From contig JAEDCW010000015.1 of NCBI GenBank assembly GCA_016293975.1, positions 1 through 34,395 of the forward strand: 34,395 nt of DNA, given 5' to 3'. Both the position numbers and the translations under genes were made by a program. The DNA is from Clostridia bacterium. Lineage in GTDB: Bacteria; Bacillota; Clostridia; Christensenellales; CAG-138. The notes beneath the pieces were generated by a model that saw only the letters and a program-made list of their open reading frames with translations, was not told where the DNA came from and did not search any database. Of the stretch, positions 23,906-32,005 are shown in pieces; within the stretch, counting starts at the first letter, position 1, and every line of letters starts with the position of its first letter.

Positions 23906-24243
23906 TCGAAATGCTGAATTATGTGCCGGTACTCACCCGGCACTTTTCGTTTTCAAGGAATCTACCGCCATACATTATCTGAATCCACCATGTTGCTCAT
24001 CAATATTTTCATCGGATACGTTTTCACAAAACCGATTTTTACCATGCAATACATCTCTTACGATATGCGTAAACTAGAATTTCTCCGCTCACATCCGCCA
24101 CTATCTGAACTCGAGTGCTTATGCATTAACCCGACAGCGCATAATACAGCTCTCTCCAACTAAGACTATACTCAGTCCCTTTTGGTGACGCATAAGCTTT
24201 TTGGCTAACTAAAATGAAGAACAATCGAAAGGATAATAAGGCT
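23906..24243. other. Gap between the Myb-like gene and the ABC importer
   Basis: Apart from the terminator at 23923-23943, I see no gene, riboswitch or convincing promoter here. TATACT near 24165 and CATAAT near 24139 could be -10 boxes but lack good -35 partners. The importer promoter must lie here but I cannot place it. Confidence 0.5.
23923..23947 (+). terminator. Terminator of the Myb-like gene
   Basis: GTGCCGG and CCGGCAC form a perfect 7-bp stem around a 7-base loop, followed by TTTTCGTTTTC. Confidence 0.85.
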
Positions 24244-25548
24244 ATGAAAAAGATTCTTTCAGCTCTTTTAGCAGTCGTTATGATTTGCACATTCGCATTC
24301 GTAATAGTGTCCTGCAAGAAGTCGAATACCGGCTCTGTTTACTACCTTAACTTTAAACCAGAGCAGGATAAGGACTGGCAGACGCTTGCACAGAAGTACA
24401 CACAGGAAACGGGTGTGGAGGTGGTCGTCGTTACAGCCGCTTCAAATACCTACGAAACCACGCTTAAGTCCGAGATGGCTAAGTCGGACGCACCTACGCT
24501 GTTTCAAGTAAACGGCCCTGTAGGTCTCGCATCGTGGAAGAATTATTGCTACGACCTCAAGGATTCCGCGATTTATAAGAATCTCTCGAGTGATGACTTT
24601 GCGCTTATTGATAATGGTAGCGTGTACGGCGTAGCATATGTCATCGAAACCTACGGCATAATCTACAACAAGTTGATTCTTAATAAATACTTTACACTCG
24701 AAGGCGCTGTTGCAAGCAGTATCGAAGAAGTCAATACATTTGATAAGTTCAAGGCTCTCGTCGAGGATATTCAGGCAAAGAAGACTGTGCTTGGAATAGA
24801 AGGTGCATTCACATCCTCGGGTATGGATAGCTCCTCAGACTGGAGATTCAAGACCCATCTTGCAAATATGCCAATCTACTACGAGTTTGAGGAGACCAAT
24901 CCGACGAGTTTTGCGACGATTGAAGGCAGATATCTCGACAACTACAAGAATATTTGGGATCTCTACATCAATAACAGCACCGCCGCCCCTTCAGAGCTCG
25001 CGGGCAAGACCGGAGATGATGCAGCGGCAGAGTTTAGGAACGGCAAGGCTGTTTTTTACCAAAACGGAACATGGGCCTACAACGACATTAAATCTGTCGG
25101 GGACGAAAATCTCGGTATGCTCCCCATATACATCGGAGGTCCCGGTGAAGAGAATCAGGGACTCTGCACAGGTTCTGAGAACTATTGGTGCGTCAACAAA
25201 AACGTGAGCGATGCTGATATTAGTGCAACTCTCGACTTCCTCGAGTGGGTTATAACGTCCGACGAAGGCAGAACATCGATGTCCTCCGACATGAACTTCG
25301 TAACTCCGTTTAAGACTTTCACAAACGAGTATCAGGCGGACAATCCCCTTATCAAAGCGGCAAACGCCTATATAACCGCAGGCAAGACATCTGTAAAGTG
25401 GCTGTTCCCCACAATGCCCTCTGAGCAGTGGAAGAACGACGTCGGCTCGGCACTCACGGCTTATGCCGCAGGCACCGGTACGTGGGACAACGTCAAAAGT
25501 GCGTTCGTCAACGGTTGGGCCGCCGAGTACTCCAAAGTCAACGGCTAA
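24244..25548 (+). CDS. ABC transporter substrate-binding lipoprotein (sugar type)
   Basis: A family 1 extracellular solute-binding protein of 434 residues from the chosen start. ATG at 24244 gives a clean lipoprotein signal: MKKIL, a hydrophobic core, then IVSC with the lipid-carrying Cys near residue 24. An in-frame ATG 30 bases upstream would add a charged, unusual N-terminus. The mature part shows the oligosaccharide-binder pattern (TLAQKYTQETGVEVVVVTA, then AAEFRNGKAVFYQNGTWAYND). It should capture a sugar or oligosaccharide outside the cell for the two permeases downstream. The ligand is unknown, and no glycoside hydrolase or regulator is adjacent. Confidence 0.93.
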   Translation: MKKILSALLAVVMICTFAFVIVSCKKSNTGSVYYLNFKPEQDKDWQTLAQKYTQETGVEVVVVTAASNTYETTLKSEMAKSDAPTLFQVNGPVGLASWKNYCYDLKDSAIYKNLSSDDFALIDNGSVYGVAYVIETYGIIYNKLILNKYFTLEGAVASSIEEVNTFDKFKALVEDIQAKKTVLGIEGAFTSSGMDSSSDWRFKTHLANMPIYYEFEETNPTSFATIEGRYLDNYKNIWDLYINNSTAAPSELAGKTGDDAAAEFRNGKAVFYQNGTWAYNDIKSVGDENLGMLPIYIGGPGEENQGLCTGSENYWCVNKNVSDADISATLDFLEWVITSDEGRTSMSSDMNFVTPFKTFTNEYQADNPLIKAANAYITAGKTSVKWLFPTMPSEQWKNDVGSALTAYAAGTGTWDNVKSAFVNGWAAEYSKVNG

Positions 25549-25586
25549 TACCTTTTGTCTCATTAACTCTGCTGATAATCTGACAT

Positions 25587-25617
25587 GGAGGGTGTACGGC
25601 CCGTCTGTCCACTCTCC
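25587..25617 (+). promoter_or_regulatory. Intercistronic hairpin between binding protein and permease genes
   Basis: GGAGGGTG and CACTCTCC form an 8-bp stem (one G-T pair) with a 15-base loop that may fold further (ACGG/CCGT). There is no T run after it, so it is not a typical terminator. It may protect the upstream mRNA end so that the binding protein is made in excess over the permeases. Confidence 0.45.
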
Positions 25618-25636
25618 AAACAACGTGAGGTAAAAC

Positions 25637-26482
25637 ATGGAAAAGGCAATTAAAAGATACTTCCCTATATTCGCGTTGCCTACTGCACTCGCTTTTACAA
25701 TCGGGTTCGTAATACCCTTCATATTGGGGCTGTATCTTTCGGCCTGCAGATTCACCACGATAAACGATGCCCAATTCATAGGTCTCGAGAACTTCATCAA
25801 AGTCTTTTCGGATGAGGGTTTCCTTCATTCTATCTGGTATACGGCGCTTTTTGCTCTGGTAAGCGTAATCGTAATAAACGTAATCGCATTTGCCATAGCA
25901 TTGGCGCTCACAAGTGCAATGAAGGGGACTACGTTCTTCAGAACGATATTCTTCATGCCAAACCTTATAGGCGGCTTGGTGCTGGGATACATATGGCAGT
26001 TGATACTCAATACGATTTTCTATGACACTTTCGGGCTTGTAATGAAGCTAAACGAATGGCTGGGGTTTGCCGGTCTTGTGATCGTCGTTTCCTGGCAACA
26101 AATTGGTTATATGATGATTATCTACATAGCGGGGCTTCAAAATGTCCCTGGCGACCTTATAGAAGCGGCAAGGATAGACGGTGCGACCCCGTGGCAAACG
26201 CTGTGGCGCGTAAAGATACCAATAATAATGCCCTCAATAACGATTTGCTCGTTCTTGACGCTGACAAACTCATTCAAGTTGTTCGACCAAAACTTTGCAC
26301 TTACCGCAGGTGAGCCTGCCAACAGGTCGGCGCTCCTTGCACTCGATATCTATCAGACGTTCTACGGAAGAGTCGGCTGGGAAGGCGTCGGGCAGGCAAA
26401 GGCAGTTATTTTCTGTGCGATTGTGGTGTTCGTCGCATTATTCCAGCTCAGACTCACGCGAAGCAAGGAGGTACAGCAGTAG
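25637..26482 (+). CDS. ABC sugar transporter permease (MalF/UgpA type)
   Basis: A 281-residue inner-membrane permease with about six hydrophobic segments, starting after a basic N-terminus (MEKAIKRYF). The EAA loop that contacts the ATPase is present: EAARIDGATPWQTLWRVKIP, near residues 180-200. A ribosome binding site GTGAGGT precedes the ATG. Its stop overlaps the start of the second permease by one base. It forms a carbohydrate importer with the upstream lipoprotein and the following gene. Confidence 0.95.
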   Translation: MEKAIKRYFPIFALPTALAFTIGFVIPFILGLYLSACRFTTINDAQFIGLENFIKVFSDEGFLHSIWYTALFALVSVIVINVIAFAIALALTSAMKGTTFFRTIFFMPNLIGGLVLGYIWQLILNTIFYDTFGLVMKLNEWLGFAGLVIVVSWQQIGYMMIIYIAGLQNVPGDLIEAARIDGATPWQTLWRVKIPIIMPSITICSFLTLTNSFKLFDQNFALTAGEPANRSALLALDIYQTFYGRVGWEGVGQAKAVIFCAIVVFVALFQLRLTRSKEVQQ

Positions 26483-27327
26483 TGAACAAGCAAAAAAACA
26501 AACGCTGGCGTACATTGGGAACCGTAGTATTCTCAATCATATCGCTGATATATGTACTGCCAATACTTCTCGTGCTTATGAACTCGTTTAAAGAGAAGTC
26601 GGCAATTTCCACAACAGATGCATTTGCGTTTCCAAATGCAGAAACGTTTGTAGGGCTCGAAAACTACATCTATGGCATACAGAAGGTAGAGTTCTTTAAG
26701 TACTTCGGCTATACGCTTCTCATTACTGTGGGTTCGGTGGTTGCAATACTTATCTGCACGTCCATGTGCGCATGGTTTATCACGAGGGTGTGTAACAGGT
26801 TTACAAAGCTGTTGTTCTACGCTTTCGTATTCTCAATGGTCGTACCGTTCCAGATGGTTATGTTCACGCTCAGCAAGACCGCCGATACACTCGGACTTAC
26901 GACCCCTTGGGGGATAATTATAATCTATCTCGGGTTCGGAGCGGGGCTTGCAACATTTATGTTCACAGGCTTCTGCAAGAGCATTCCGCTCGAAATCGAA
27001 GAGGCCGCCATGATCGACGGATGTACGCCCCTGCAGACATTCTTCAGAATAGTGCTTCCCATAATGAAACCAACGTATATCTCGGTCGGAATACTCGAAG
27101 CGATGTGGGTGTGGAACGACTTCTTGCTCCCCTATTTAGTATTGGATTTGAAGAGATACAAGACCGTCTCAATCGTTATGCAGAATCTTTCGGGAAGCTA
27201 CGGGCGCGTCGAGATGGGTGCGCTCATGGCCTGCATAATACTATCCATAATCCCAATTGTCGTATTCTATATCTCATGCCAGAAGTACATAATAAAAGGT
27301 GTAGTGGACGGTGCCGTAAAGTTCTAA
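26482..27327 (+). CDS. ABC sugar transporter permease (MalG/UgpE type)
   Basis: A 281-residue permease with six predicted membrane segments and the EAA motif EAAMIDGCTPLQTFFRIVLP. It starts with GTG sharing a base with the TAG stop of the first permease (TAGTG), so translation is coupled. AGGAGGT lies just upstream in the end of the preceding gene. The C-terminus IIKGVVDGAVKF is typical of MalG-like partners. No ATP-binding subunit follows; a shared MsmX-type ATPase elsewhere in the genome probably powers the system. Confidence 0.95.
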   Translation: MNKQKNKRWRTLGTVVFSIISLIYVLPILLVLMNSFKEKSAISTTDAFAFPNAETFVGLENYIYGIQKVEFFKYFGYTLLITVGSVVAILICTSMCAWFITRVCNRFTKLLFYAFVFSMVVPFQMVMFTLSKTADTLGLTTPWGIIIIYLGFGAGLATFMFTGFCKSIPLEIEEAAMIDGCTPLQTFFRIVLPIMKPTYISVGILEAMWVWNDFLLPYLVLDLKRYKTVSIVMQNLSGSYGRVEMGALMACIILSIIPIVVFYISCQKYIIKGVVDGAVKF

Positions 27328-27341
27328 AGCTCGGCATACAA

Positions 27342-27369
27342 AAAATGCTACGAGTATTCGCAGCATTTT
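27342..27369. terminator. Bidirectional terminator
   Basis: AAAATGCT and AGCATTTT form an 8-bp stem extended inside by CGA/TCG across a mismatch. It separates the convergent permease and yebC genes. Confidence 0.75.
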
Positions 27370-27389
27370 CAATTTATAGCAAATTTTGG

Positions 27390-28133
27390 TTATTCATCGT
27401 CATCCTCGGGAAGGACTGCATTGTGGAATACTTCCTGTACGTCGTCATTATCTTCGAGGCGTTCAAGAAGCTTCATCATCTTCTGGGCCGTTTCTTCGTC
27501 AAGATTCTCGACCATTGTCTGGGGTATTCTGCTGAGCTCCGCAGTTATGAAGCTGTAGCCTGCGCTTTCAAGAGATTCTCTGACGGACGAGAAGTCCGCT
27601 ACTTCCGTCCTGATTTCAAATGCATCGTCCTCGGTGATGAAGTCCTCTGCACCTGCCTCAAGTGCCGCTTCCATGAGTTTGTCCTCATCAATCTCGGTGG
27701 TACGTTCTATGACTATTACGCCCTTCCTGTCGAACATATAGGAAACACAGCCATTTGCGCCAAGTGAACCGCCGCTCTTATCAAAGCAGTGACGCACATC
27801 GGCAGCCGCCCTGTTTCTGTTATCCGTAACTACCTCAACCATAACCGCGACGCCGCCGGGGCCGTAGCCTTCATAAACGATTTCTTCGTATGATACGCTG
27901 CCAATCTCGCCCGAAGCCTTCTTAATAGAACGGCTTATATTTTCGTTGGGCATATTGCTCGCCTTTGCCTTTGCGATAACGTCACGTAGCTTTGAGTTGT
28001 TAGCCGGGTCTCCTCCGCCCTCTCTAACTGCAATAGCAATCTCACGACCTATTTTTGTGAAAATCTTGCCTCTTTGGGAGTCAGTCTTTTCTTTCTTATT
28101 CTTGATATTAGCCCATTTGGAATGACCCGACAT
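27390..28133 (-). CDS. yebC: YebC/PmpR family protein
   Basis: A 247-residue YebC-family protein with the near-invariant start MSGHSKWANIKNKKEKTD and the motifs MPNENISRSIKKASGE and YEGYGPGGVA. Family members have been described as transcriptional regulators (PmpR) and, more recently, as factors that relieve ribosome stalling at proline-rich stretches. This sequence does not separate the two views. It has its own promoter, whose -35 overlaps the end of the uracil-DNA glycosylase gene. The frequent ruvC neighbour is absent. Confidence 0.95.
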   Translation of the reverse strand: MSGHSKWANIKNKKEKTDSQRGKIFTKIGREIAIAVREGGGDPANNSKLRDVIAKAKASNMPNENISRSIKKASGEIGSVSYEEIVYEGYGPGGVAVMVEVVTDNRNRAAADVRHCFDKSGGSLGANGCVSYMFDRKGVIVIERTTEIDEDKLMEAALEAGAEDFITEDDAFEIRTEVADFSSVRESLESAGYSFITAELSRIPQTMVENLDEETAQKMMKLLERLEDNDDVQEVFHNAVLPEDDDE

Positions 28134-28178
28134 GGCTTACCTCCTGTTATTCATGGTTACCCAATAATTCATCACTCT

Positions 28179-28207
28179 ATTATAGATTACACCCAATGCT
28201 AATTCAA
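28179..28207 (-). promoter_or_regulatory. Sigma-A promoter of yebC
   Basis: On the minus strand TTGAAT (28202-28207), 17 bases, TATAAT (28179-28184). The -35 overlaps the stop codon of the upstream uracil-DNA glycosylase gene. Confidence 0.7.
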
Positions 28208-28776
28208 GTGTTTTGTTGCTTCGCGATTGAATCGTATCGCCGTTTTATGCTTTTCAAGTCCTCCCAGGCGTCACGCTTCTTGCTTTCGTCACGCAACAAA
28301 GCCGCAGGATGATACGTCGCCATAAACCAAACGCTGTTTTTCTCGATCCAACGTCCCCTGTCCCTTGTTATGTAAATGTCCTTGTCGATTATATTCCTCG
28401 CGGCTGTCGCTCCAAGGCACACCACTATTTCGGGCCTCACCAGTGCATACTGCGCTCGCAGATACGGGAGGCACATAGATGCTTCCTCGTATGTTGGGAC
28501 GCGATTATTGGGAGGTCTGCACTTTACAACATTTGCTATATACACGTCCTGTCTTTCAATATCTATGGCACGAAGCATTTTGTCGAGCAACTGGCCCGCC
28601 GCACCTACAAAGGGTATACCCTGCAAGTCCTCATCTCTGCCTGGACCTTCGCCGATAAACATGAGCTTTGCGTGAGGATTTCCGTCCCCTATAACGATAT
28701 TGTGCCTCGCTTCACAAAGTCCGCATTTCCTGCAGTCGCTCAGCTCGCTATACAGTCTCTTCCAATCATACCTCAT
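28204..28776 (-). CDS. Family 4 uracil-DNA glycosylase (iron-sulfur)
   Basis: A 190-residue uracil-DNA glycosylase of family 4, which removes uracil from DNA in base excision repair. Cysteines 15, 18, 86 and 102 match the spacing of the [4Fe-4S] ligands. Motif A reads GEGPGRDED (about 42-50), and motif B is YHPAALLRD near the C-terminus. Its start lies 11 bases inside the end of the alpha/beta hydrolase gene, so the two are probably translated together, although no functional link is obvious. It is full length. Confidence 0.94.
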   Translation of the reverse strand: MRYDWKRLYSELSDCRKCGLCEARHNIVIGDGNPHAKLMFIGEGPGRDEDLQGIPFVGAAGQLLDKMLRAIDIERQDVYIANVVKCRPPNNRVPTYEEASMCLPYLRAQYALVRPEIVVCLGATAARNIIDKDIYITRDRGRWIEKNSVWFMATYHPAALLRDESKKRDAWEDLKSIKRRYDSIAKQQNT

Positions 28777-29698
28777 ATTTTGACGCTATAAAGTCCACAA
28801 ATTCCAGCACGTCGGAGTATACTGTCGTATTGTCGTCCTCATTTAGTATTTCATGGCGCATACCGTCGTACAGCTTCAGCCGTACATTGTGATTCGTCTT
28901 TAGCAACTCGTCATAGACCTGCTTCACGCCCTTGCCGTAATCTCCGACAGGGTCGTCTGCACCGGCTATCATCAATATGGGCCTGTATGCCACATCCTGC
29001 GCCCAGGTTTTGCTCGATATCTCCGCTATGCCGTTGAACAAATCCTCGAAAGCCTTGTTGGTAAACAAGAATCCGCACCATGGGTCCTCCTCATAGTGCT
29101 TCACATTCTCTTTTTTTGCGGACAGCCAACAGAATTCGCTTTTCTCATCGGGCCATTTTTTGCAGTAGCTCCCGAATGCAAGCTTATTGAGCAACGTACC
29201 CTTAGCCTTCGGTCCGTGCTTCTTGATCTGCTGTTTTGCAATAAGCTTTGCAACGCCTATAACGGGGTTCTTTCCGCATGTTCCGCAGACTATAAACCCG
29301 TCCATATCCTCTCCCCGTCTCGACATATACGTTCTCACGAGCATAGACCCCATGCTGTGCCCAAACAGAATGTACGGCCTGTCTGGATATCTGTCGCTTG
29401 CGTCGAGGTAAACCGAATGGATGTCGCGCACAAGACAGCTCCAACCGTCTGAATCAGCAAAATAACCCTCATTGAGTTTGCCAAACATACTGTTACCATG
29501 TCCGGCATGGTCATGCCCTACAACGAGATACCCATGTCCTGCAAGGAAGCAGGCAAAGTCGTCATACCTTGCGATGTGCTCCGCCATACCGTGAACAAGC
29601 TGAACGATTCCCTTCGGCTCACCTTCGGGTACCCAATAGCACACATGAATGTGACCAAGGCCGGTGGCAGATTCAAGAAGCGTCTGAAGCTTTTCCAT
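28766..29698 (-). CDS. Alpha/beta hydrolase (monoacylglycerol lipase-like)
   Basis: A 310-residue serine hydrolase of the lysophospholipase/monoacylglycerol lipase group. The oxyanion-region motif is VQLVHGMAEH, the nucleophile is Ser115 in FGHSMG, and Asp in AGADDPVGDYG and His in DGMRHEILNE complete the triad. There is no signal peptide, so it acts inside the cell, probably on a lipid ester; the substrate is not known. The ATG follows a GGGAGGG site. It has its own promoter and is the first gene of a two-gene unit with the uracil-DNA glycosylase. Confidence 0.93.
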   Translation of the reverse strand: MEKLQTLLESATGLGHIHVCYWVPEGEPKGIVQLVHGMAEHIARYDDFACFLAGHGYLVVGHDHAGHGNSMFGKLNEGYFADSDGWSCLVRDIHSVYLDASDRYPDRPYILFGHSMGSMLVRTYMSRRGEDMDGFIVCGTCGKNPVIGVAKLIAKQQIKKHGPKAKGTLLNKLAFGSYCKKWPDEKSEFCWLSAKKENVKHYEEDPWCGFLFTNKAFEDLFNGIAEISSKTWAQDVAYRPILMIAGADDPVGDYGKGVKQVYDELLKTNHNVRLKLYDGMRHEILNEDDNTTVYSDVLEFVDFIASKYEV

Positions 29699-29728
29699 AC
29701 GTTATCCCTCCCATTAAAATATATAATG

Positions 29729-29756
29729 ATTTTATCATATGAGCGAAATTTGGCAA
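29729..29756 (-). promoter_or_regulatory. Promoter of the hydrolase-glycosylase unit
   Basis: On the minus strand TTGCCA (29751-29756), 16 bases, TAAAAT (29729-29734) with extended TGA. Confidence 0.6.
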
Positions 29757-29893
29757 CGATATACGCCATTTTTTCCAAATATCTAAAATAAAATTATTCT
29801 GTCACATATATTTTTTGTTTTTTCTTGTGATATCTCTTTACAAAGAGGATTTGCAGGAATAAACTGTACATAGAAATATATGGAGGAGTTAGT

Positions 29894-31366
29894 ATGATCG
29901 ATTTAACCATTCATCAAGAGAGCCTCGACCGTGCGATCGAGAGAGCTCGTGAAAACGGCATTATAATACCTACATTCGCTCAGATGCGCAATCCTAATCT
30001 TGTGCCACCTCAGATAGTCGAAAGGCTCAAGAAAATCGGACTGTGGGATGTAGACCCGGCCAACCTTTTCAGGATCACATGGCATAATGAGCACAAGATG
30101 CAGGGCGGCACCTACGGCGACGTATCCTTCATCGAGCTTCCTTCCTCTCTTACCGGCGTAAAGGCTCGTATAATCGCCCTTGTAGGTAAGTGGTTCCCCA
30201 CAGGCTGTCACAAGGTCGGTGCCTCTTTCGGCTGTCTCGTACCCAGACTCGTGACCGGTCAGTTTGACCCCACCTATCATAAGGCGGTTTGGCCCTCTAC
30301 AGGCAACTACTGCAGGGGTGGCGCATATAACTCCAAGCTGCTTTCATGCGCAAGCATCGCAATACTTCCCGCTGAAATGAGCAAAGAACGTTTTGAGTGG
30401 CTCAGCCAGATTGCAGGCGAGGTCATTGCAACGCCCGGTTGCGAGAGCAACGTCAAGGAAATATTCGACAAGACATGGGAACTTAAGACGACCCGTAAAG
30501 ATGTCATGATATTCAATCAGTTTGAGGAAATGGGCAATCATCTGTGGCATTACTATGTTACGGGCAAAGCGATCGAAGAAGCCTTCCGTTCGATAGCACG
30601 CAAGGGTGACCGTTTTGCAGGTGCATGCTTCACATCAGGTTCCGCCGGAACAATGGGTAGCGGCGACTACTTGAAGGAAGTATTCCCCAACAGCAAGCTC
30701 GCAGTAGGCGAAGCTCTCCAGTGCCCCACACTGCTCAATAACGGTTTTGGCGGACACAGAATCGAGGGTATAGGCGACAAGCATGTACCATGGGTACACA
30801 ATGTAAAGAACACCGACATGGTAATCGCAATCGACGACGACGACAGCCAGAATCTGCTCAGACTGTTCAACTCCGAGGAAGGCAAGCGCTACCTCGTCGA
30901 AGAGGCCGGCGTAGCATCCGAAGTGGTCGAACAGCTCTCACTCATGGGAATCTCTGGCATCGCAAACCTGCTTTGCTGCATAAAGTTCGCCAAGTATTAC
31001 GAGCTTACAGAGAACGACGTCGTAGCGACCGTATTCACAGACTCCGCTATCATGTACGAGTCAAGAATCAAGGAGCTTGACGAACAACAGGGCGTTTATT
31101 CGCCTATGACCGCCGCACGCGACTTCGGTATGCATCTGCGCGGAATAAGAACCGACAATATGCTCGAGCTGACATACGAAGCGAGAAAGAGAGTCCACAA
31201 CCTCAAGTACTACACATGGGTCGAGCAGCAGGGCAGGAGCGTCGAAGAGCTAAATGCTCAGTGGTATGATCCGAACTATTGGAAGAACATCCATGAGCAG
31301 GTCACAGAGATCGACGCATTGATAGACGAGTTTAACCGCAGAGTAGGACTCATCGACAAGCTGTAA
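29894..31366 (+). CDS. PLP-dependent fold-type II enzyme (cysteine synthase-like)
   Basis: A 490-residue enzyme of the cysteine synthase/tryptophan synthase beta fold. Lys107 in PTGCHKVGASF is the likely Schiff-base lysine. STGNYCRGG (about 135-143) corresponds to the substrate-binding SGN loop. TSGSAGTMGSG (about 249-259) is the phosphate-binding glycine loop, and GHRIEGIGDKHVP resembles the IEGIG motif of cysteine synthases. It is about 170 residues longer than CysK, with an N-terminal extension of roughly 60 residues and a longer C-terminus. It belongs to an uncharacterised group in Firmicutes; whether it makes cysteine, removes ammonia or does something else cannot be told. It is monocistronic, with ribosome binding site GGAGGAG. 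Confidence 0.85.
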   Translation: MIDLTIHQESLDRAIERARENGIIIPTFAQMRNPNLVPPQIVERLKKIGLWDVDPANLFRITWHNEHKMQGGTYGDVSFIELPSSLTGVKARIIALVGKWFPTGCHKVGASFGCLVPRLVTGQFDPTYHKAVWPSTGNYCRGGAYNSKLLSCASIAILPAEMSKERFEWLSQIAGEVIATPGCESNVKEIFDKTWELKTTRKDVMIFNQFEEMGNHLWHYYVTGKAIEEAFRSIARKGDRFAGACFTSGSAGTMGSGDYLKEVFPNSKLAVGEALQCPTLLNNGFGGHRIEGIGDKHVPWVHNVKNTDMVIAIDDDDSQNLLRLFNSEEGKRYLVEEAGVASEVVEQLSLMGISGIANLLCCIKFAKYYELTENDVVATVFTDSAIMYESRIKELDEQQGVYSPMTAARDFGMHLRGIRTDNMLELTYEARKRVHNLKYYTWVEQQGRSVEELNAQWYDPNYWKNIHEQVTEIDALIDEFNRRVGLIDKL

Positions 31367-31376
31367 AGTTGACATA

Positions 31377-31401
31377 AGGGGCGCGCAAGCGTCCCTTTTT
31401 T
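31377..31401 (+). terminator. Terminator of the PLP enzyme gene
   Basis: AGGGGCGC and GCGTCCCT form an 8-bp stem (one G-T pair) with a GCAA loop, followed by TTTTT. Confidence 0.85.
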
Positions 31402-31512
31402 AGCTTGTCCGTTACTCTACTCCTTCCCCTCGTGTACCGACTCTTAATTGCAAATTACACACTGGTTATTCAAAAGATTTTTGCCGTATTCGTGTCGACA
31501 CATAAAAAGCGC

Positions 31513-31541
31513 TTGCAAGTACGCACTCATGCTGTTATAAT
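31513..31541 (+). promoter_or_regulatory. Sigma-A promoter upstream of the tRNA-Ser locus
   Basis: TTGCAA (31513-31518), 17 bases, TATAAT (31536-31541) with extended TGT. It points toward tRNA-Ser. A transcript starting near 31548 would first pass the truncated tRNA copy and then the intact tRNA. Confidence 0.75.
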
Positions 31542-31647
31542 ATCAAGGCTTGAGTCATGCGTGCTGCACTCAGCGTATGCCGTTGGCTCACGGAACGTAG
31601 CCCTTAATTCTACTGAGTTTTCCGGGTATACTTAACTGGATATCATT

Positions 31648-31742
31648 GTTCTCACCATCAGTCCTCCCCGCTTATCGACGTGCCGATGTTGAGATGAATC
31701 CTGGAGAGATGTCAGAGTGGTCGATCGTGCAGCACTCGAAAT
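31648..31742 (+). repeat. Direct repeat copy 1 of the tRNA-Ser upstream region and 5' half
   Basis: This stretch matches 31827-31922 at an offset of about 180 bases. Shared blocks are GTTCTC-CCATCAGT-CTCCCC upstream and the 40-base 5' half of tRNA-Ser. The middle (about 31670-31700) is diverged. It indicates an old tandem duplication of the tRNA locus. Confidence 0.6.
31703..31742 (+). pseudogene. Truncated tRNA-Ser (5' half only)
   Basis: Forty bases align without gaps to the first 40 bases of the intact tRNA-Ser, including the GTGGTCGA D-loop segment and the anticodon loop CTCGAAA (anticodon CGA). About nine positions differ. Immediately after the anticodon loop the match ends: the 3' anticodon arm that should pair with CAGCA, the T arm and the acceptor 3' strand are missing. 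It cannot fold as a tRNA. Confidence 0.65.
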
Positions 31743-31882
31743 CGGAATCGCTTCGTGGAACGCTCCACCCGAAAAAGTCTTGATTTATGCAGGTTTTCGA
31801 GGGTTCGAAAACGAAAAAATCTTTGAGTTCTCCCCATCAGTTCTCCCCATTTTCCAAAGAGGATTGGGTGAAGATACAACTT

Positions 31883-31970
31883 GGAGGGTTGTCCGAGTGG
31901 TCGAAGGTGCGACTCTCGAAAAGTCGTGTGCCGCAAGGCACCTAGGGTTCGAATCCCTAACCCTCCGCCA
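31883..31970 (+). tRNA. trnS: tRNA-Ser (anticodon CGA)
   Basis: An 88-base class II tRNA. The acceptor arms GGAGGGT and ACCCTCC pair over 7 bp, and the CCA is encoded. The anticodon stem CGACT/AGTCG closes the loop CTCGAAA (anticodon CGA, reading UCG). The long variable arm GTGCC-GCAA-GGCAC is typical of serine tRNAs, and the T arm is TAGGG-TTCGAAT-CCCTA. A terminator follows at once, then the integrase gene, so the tRNA is the probable attachment site of the element to the right. Confidence 0.96.
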
Positions 31971-31974
31971 ACCT

Positions 31975-32005
31975 GAGAAGCCGGTTTTGCCGGCTTCTCT
32001 TTTTT
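31975..32005 (+). terminator. Terminator of tRNA-Ser
   Basis: GAGAAGCCGG and CCGGCTTCTC form a perfect 10-bp stem with a 5-base loop, followed by TTTTTT. It starts 4 bases after the CCA. The opposite-strand integrase stop codon lies in the T run. On the minus strand there is no T run, so it should not stop integrase transcripts. Confidence 0.9.

Larger units (their letters stand above)
31367..31882. other. Non-coding stretch before tRNA-Ser
   Basis: This 516-base region holds a terminator (31377-31400), a promoter (31513-31541) and a broken tRNA-Ser copy with its upstream repeat (31648-31742). No protein gene with a ribosome binding site is seen. The part between promoter and tRNA fragment is unexplained leader. 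Confidence 0.6.

Noticed and set aside
24013..24026. cre-like site for CcpA upstream of the sugar importer
   Set aside because: The right half matches (CG-T--TCA) but three key positions of the left half are wrong and no promoter can be placed next to it.
24991..25800. 269-residue minus-strand frame over the binding-protein gene
   Set aside because: Antisense shadow of a well-supported lipoprotein and permease; no start signals.
26907..27767. 286-residue plus-strand frame running from the second permease into yebC
   Set aside because: It crosses the bidirectional terminator and lies out of frame with the permease and antisense to yebC, both of which are certain.
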